Under the pieces are notes generated by a model. It worked only from the letters and a program-made list of their open reading frames with translations. It was not told the origin of the DNA and did no database searches. Made by a program: the position numbers and the translations under genes. Below are positions 61,547 to 64,000 of a stretch of 64,000 bases of DNA, one piece after another; position 1 is the stretch's first letter; each line of letters opens with the position of its first letter. The stretch is from Chrysogorgia sp. JL179-B06 (Eukaryota; Cnidaria; Anthozoa; Scleralcyonacea; Chrysogorgiidae). The DNA lies in NCBI GenBank assembly GCA_035772405.1, contig JAYKKM010000009.1:2986001-3050000 (forward strand), read 5' to 3'.

Positions 61547-64000
61547 AGGAGCGGTGTCACCTCGTGCGCATCTTTTCTGCCCATTGCAAACTTGAAAACG
61601 TCAGGCTGACGTTTTCAAGTTTAGCATAATCCAAGATGGCGTCCACATCTGAGGATTGCGTGGCGGCAGACGCGATAATTCAGGGCGAAAAAGAAAGCAC
61701 GATAGTGTAGAAAGCCGACGAAAGTCATAGAATAGTCAACATAAAATAATATATTTATTGAAAAATATATTTGAAGCATGGAAAGATGCAAAAATCGTGG
61801 CAGGATACAGCTCATGTTGTGACAGTGATTTCACTGCGCATCTGTTATCCTTAGAATATCGAAGAAGGTAAGGATAATGTAGTTTTAATACAAGTTTCAA
61901 TTCGATTAAATGTATAAGACATTGGAATAAACGTATTGAAATTTGTATTATTTAACGATTTTAGATCGGATCCCAATCAATCGTAGCGACAAAAACAAAG
62001 CCGAATGACTCAACAAAGTGCAGATCATGGCACTGATATTGGCACGTGTGATGTAAATATTTCTCAATGCATCATAAATATAAATAGCAAGAACAAGTAT
62101 AAAAAGATAAACGATTTAACAAACCATTAAAATTCTCTAAGTTTACACAAATAAAAGAATATGCAGAAATTCAGCTCATTAGAATCCCTTTTGTTATGTT
62201 TGTATAACCTTTTGTTATGTTTGTTTACATTCTGATGGCAGGCATTGTAATTATACAAAACGTTATGTTATCATTTTTTAATTCTACAATATCTACCGAT
62301 TCACGAAGCCTTTGTGGTGCTTTTGATGACCTATATCTTGCCAGTAAAATATAAACAATTGGTCTATTTATACCAATTTATGGCTAACAACAATGTATTT
62401 ATTTTAATAGCTCAGGAAACATCCACACCTTGAAAGGTAGAGAAAGCCTGCATCCTCCTTTTCAATCAGAATCTCCCACACTGGGAAAGCAACCAGATGG
62501 AAATATCATGGAGACGGATGTCAACTTAAGTTTTACTGGGTCTGATGTACCACTTGGTGAAAGGTACTGATTGTGGACTATTGTCCACAACCTTTCAAAT
62601 AACTGTGTGGCCCTTTGCTGAGATGTCGGCAGAGTTTGCCAAGACCAGATACATTCGTTTATATCTGACATAGTTTATAGTTATACAGATGTGTGTATCG
62701 ATAATAGATTGCCAATACTTCTAATTGTATATGTCTAGTTCTACCATTGACCCACTTGATACTATGAATGCAACAAATGTGTCAATATTTACCGATGATG
62801 AGGAGACTACCGATGAGAGCAGTTTGGAGGACAATCAGGTACAAGAATATATATTAGGATATATACATGAAGTTTCACAGCAGCTACATATTATATATTT
62901 ATTACTTTAGTTTAATAGAATACATTTCCTTTACAGCTTACACAACCTTACCAAATCAGTCATTGAAGATTTGAATGCCGAAAGGCAAAGTAATTCAGAG
63001 TATGAAATCTTATGTGTTTTGAAGCATTGTGTGGGTCTTATAATCATCCTTGCAAGTGGGAGCTTAGCTGAATAACGAAAGACACATCTTGGCTTGATCA
63101 AGTCAAAGGGTTTTAAAGTCTGCTATTGTGTAACCCATGTCAAATCAGGGAGCTAAATTATTTCCCAGGAAGGGTTAGTTTGGGGGCTTATCCAAACCTA
63201 GCCTGTCAACAATCCCTATGGGCAAAAACTGGAGTACCTGAAGAAAACCCACAACGTTTAGTAGACTAATTTCACATAAACTGCAACAAATAATTTTTCA
63301 TTGATCAAATGATATTATATGCCTTTGTTATTTATATAGCTCCATGGATGATAATAGTGATGGCGATTTGAAGGTGATGTACCCAATGTCTGATGAACAA
63401 CAGCCAGATATGGATGATGTACAGCAACCACAAATGGATGATTCACAACAGTCATCTAGCACTCCTCCAATTACCTTTCGTCCACATCAAAAACTCAGCA
63501 GAGGGGATGAAATGTATGCCATGAAAGTAGAATATAATATGGTGCAAGAAAGAAAATTTGTGTGCTATCTTGATTTACTTCTTGCAGCATTTCAAGCTAA
63601 ATGTCAGACACCTGGGTGTACTGCCTTGCCCAATATTAAATATCACTTTGTCAGCATAACCCTTATTGTGAACTGTCTATGTTCATCAGGGCATAAATAT
63701 AGATTTTGCTCATCCCACCAAGTCAATGAGATTTATGCCAGCAATCTCCAGGCAGCTGCTTCAATTATTCTATCTGGAAGTCAACCTATTACAGATTCCA
63801 ACGGCTGTATTTGGTTCCAGAAATAAACGAGTGGTGGTCTTGGATGAGGGGTGAAGTGATCAGGGAATTTTCTGGAAAAGATGTTCTTGTTGGTGGTGGT
63901 TCAATGCAGGGTTAAATGCCAAGAATCTTTGCTACTTTATGATGGAGGTAGAGTCAAATTATATTCTTGCTATTGAAGTCTTGGATAAGAGGCATGTTGG
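61547..64000 (+). mobile_element. Second Kolobok-like element, left part, runs off the window
   Basis: TTAA at 61543-61546 precedes AGGAGCGGTGTCACCTCGTG, the same terminus as the 7.3-kb element. A subterminal 35-bp palindrome lies at 61588-61622. Transposase exons recur in the same order: 61636 onward (frameshifted), FEAWKDAKIVAGY near 61770, exons near 61965, 62411-62567, 62739-62838 and 62935, and the main exon from 63341. The main exon has CQTPGC and CLCSSGHKYRFCSSH. About 60 bases are then missing near 63790, and the catalytic GDGxxDSPG segment near 63895 is also deleted. This copy cannot encode an active enzyme. Confidence 0.85.

Overview
The window reads as nuclear DNA of a marine invertebrate, most likely a cnidarian. 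This is an inference from the protein families, the spliced genes with GT/AG borders in an AT-rich background, and the dense mix of DNA transposons, LINEs, tyrosine-recombinase elements and MITEs. Nothing in the sequence names the species.

Bases 1-22240 are a block of integrated virus-like (Polinton/Maverick or adintovirus-type) DNA with compact, intronless, closely spaced or overlapping genes. It holds the end of one protein-primed family B DNA polymerase gene with a small zinc-finger gene (1-3116). Next comes a second replication cluster of three small genes, a zinc-ribbon protein and a complete polymerase (3423-8291). A 47-57 bp tandem repeat array (8394-8905) and a large palindrome (9014-9186) follow. 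The morphogenesis block has two minus-strand genes (9182-11075) diverging from a plus-strand run: penton-like protein, chromodomain integrase, membrane protein, putative major capsid protein, packaging ATPase and two small genes (11093-19648). A CR1/L2-like LINE (15897-18592) splits the ATPase gene with an exact 6-bp target duplication. The membrane-protein gene has an in-frame stop. After a second palindrome (19705-19808), a diverged, decayed copy of the start of the morphogenesis block follows (19803-22240). Replication and packaging functions are both present, but several genes are broken, so this is a fossil. No maturation protease was recognised.

Bases 22240-38770 are gene-poor host DNA with MITEs and foldback elements, Crypton-like exons, a decayed hAT transposase, a RecQ-type helicase fragment, and a coiled-coil gene with internal stops.

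Bases 38770-48470 hold a LINE fragment cut by an element of about 7.3 kb with 40-bp terminal inverted repeats and TTAA duplications (Kolobok-like). The element carries a multi-exon transposase gene and a convergent gene with a Cys-rich module and a P2X7-intracellular-domain-like zinc module. Its two flanks do not belong together, which implies recombination after insertion. A second P2X7-ICD-like gene is interrupted at its right end.

Bases 49239-53290 hold a spliced zinc-ribbon/UIM/HECT ubiquitin-ligase-like gene with one frameshift. Downstream are an integrase-core gene (minus), a LINE tail, a tyrosine recombinase pseudogene, several MITEs (two with clear 8- or 9-bp duplications), and the left part of a second Kolobok-like element running off the window at 64000.
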